Shown here piece after piece: positions 5,627 through 5,642 of a stretch of DNA of 5,642 nucleotides. Source of the stretch: CAYNYM01 sp049366815 (GTDB taxonomy: Bacteria > Desulfobacterota > DSM-4660 > Desulfatiglandales > HGW-15); the NCBI GenBank assembly GCA_049366815.1, contig JBMNCO010000057.1, forward strand, positions 1 to 5,642, in the 5' to 3' direction. A program made the position numbers and the translations under genes. Within the stretch, counting starts at the first letter, position 1; every line of letters begins with the position of its first letter. The notes below the pieces were generated by a model. The model had not been told where the DNA came from, did no database searches, and saw nothing but the letters and a program-made list of their open reading frames with translations.

Positions 5627-5642
5627 TGAATCTCCAGTAGCC

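Larger units (their letters stand above)
5527..5642 (-). promoter_or_regulatory. Putative control region upstream of the signalling genes
   Basis: This 116-nt stretch precedes kinase A and holds no gene I can support; all frames give only short fragments. It contains two inverted repeats (5528-5539 and 5602-5626) that share a half-site, and between them an AT-rich island (TGATATTAAATAA on the minus strand) that could hold a -10 element. No good -35 hexamer sits at 16-18 nt from it and no sigma-54 -24/-12 pair is seen, so the promoter itself is not located. Regulation by binding at the repeats is inferred only from their position. Confidence 0.35.

Overview
All genes in this window lie on the minus strand, so transcription runs from right (about 5526) to left (1). 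The layout is one compact run of two-component signalling genes: sensor kinase A (5526-3862), stand-alone receiver A (3777-3316), sensor kinase B (3261-1492), stand-alone receiver B (1520-1068, overlapping kinase B by 29 nt) and a receiver-CBS fusion protein (1018-113). The first 13 codons of a further gene follow (39-1), led by a good ribosome-binding site and cut by the window edge. Gaps are 84, 54, -29, 49 and 73 nt. No convincing intrinsic terminator was seen in any of them, so one operon is the simplest reading.

The two kinases are clearly paralogous. Each has an N-terminal membrane helix, a large extracytoplasmic double-Cache-like (dCache) domain, a second membrane helix, a short coiled coil with no HAMP domain, a HisKA domain with the HEINNPL H-box, and a complete HATPase_c domain. 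Their sensor domains align without gaps over residues 101-163 at about 57% identity (36/63, counted by hand). The helical hairpins after the phosphorylatable His have diverged, as expected of duplicated kinases that must not cross-talk. All three receivers keep the Asp pair, the phospho-acceptor Asp, the Thr and the Lys needed for phosphotransfer. None of the five complete proteins has a DNA-binding, cyclic-di-GMP, methyltransferase or AAA+ output domain. The only output-like module is the CBS pair on the last receiver, a family that usually binds adenine nucleotides.

The inferred system has two related periplasmic ligand sensors feeding three receivers that act by protein contact, with the CBS protein possibly combining phosphorylation with cellular energy state. 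The partial gene directly downstream is a plausible target, but 13 residues cannot identify it.

The moderately GC-rich DNA, the dCache kinases with HEINNPL H-boxes, the single-domain receivers with helical tails and the receiver-CBS architecture together suggest a Desulfobacterota (delta-proteobacterial) bacterium or relative, perhaps a sulfate reducer or syntroph. This is inference from protein style; there is no marker gene.

The 116 nt upstream of kinase A (5527-5642) hold no supported gene. They contain a perfect 12-nt palindrome next to the kinase A start codon and a 25-nt imperfect inverted repeat that shares its half-site sequence, making this the likely control region. No RNA gene, CRISPR array, insertion sequence or phage feature was seen.
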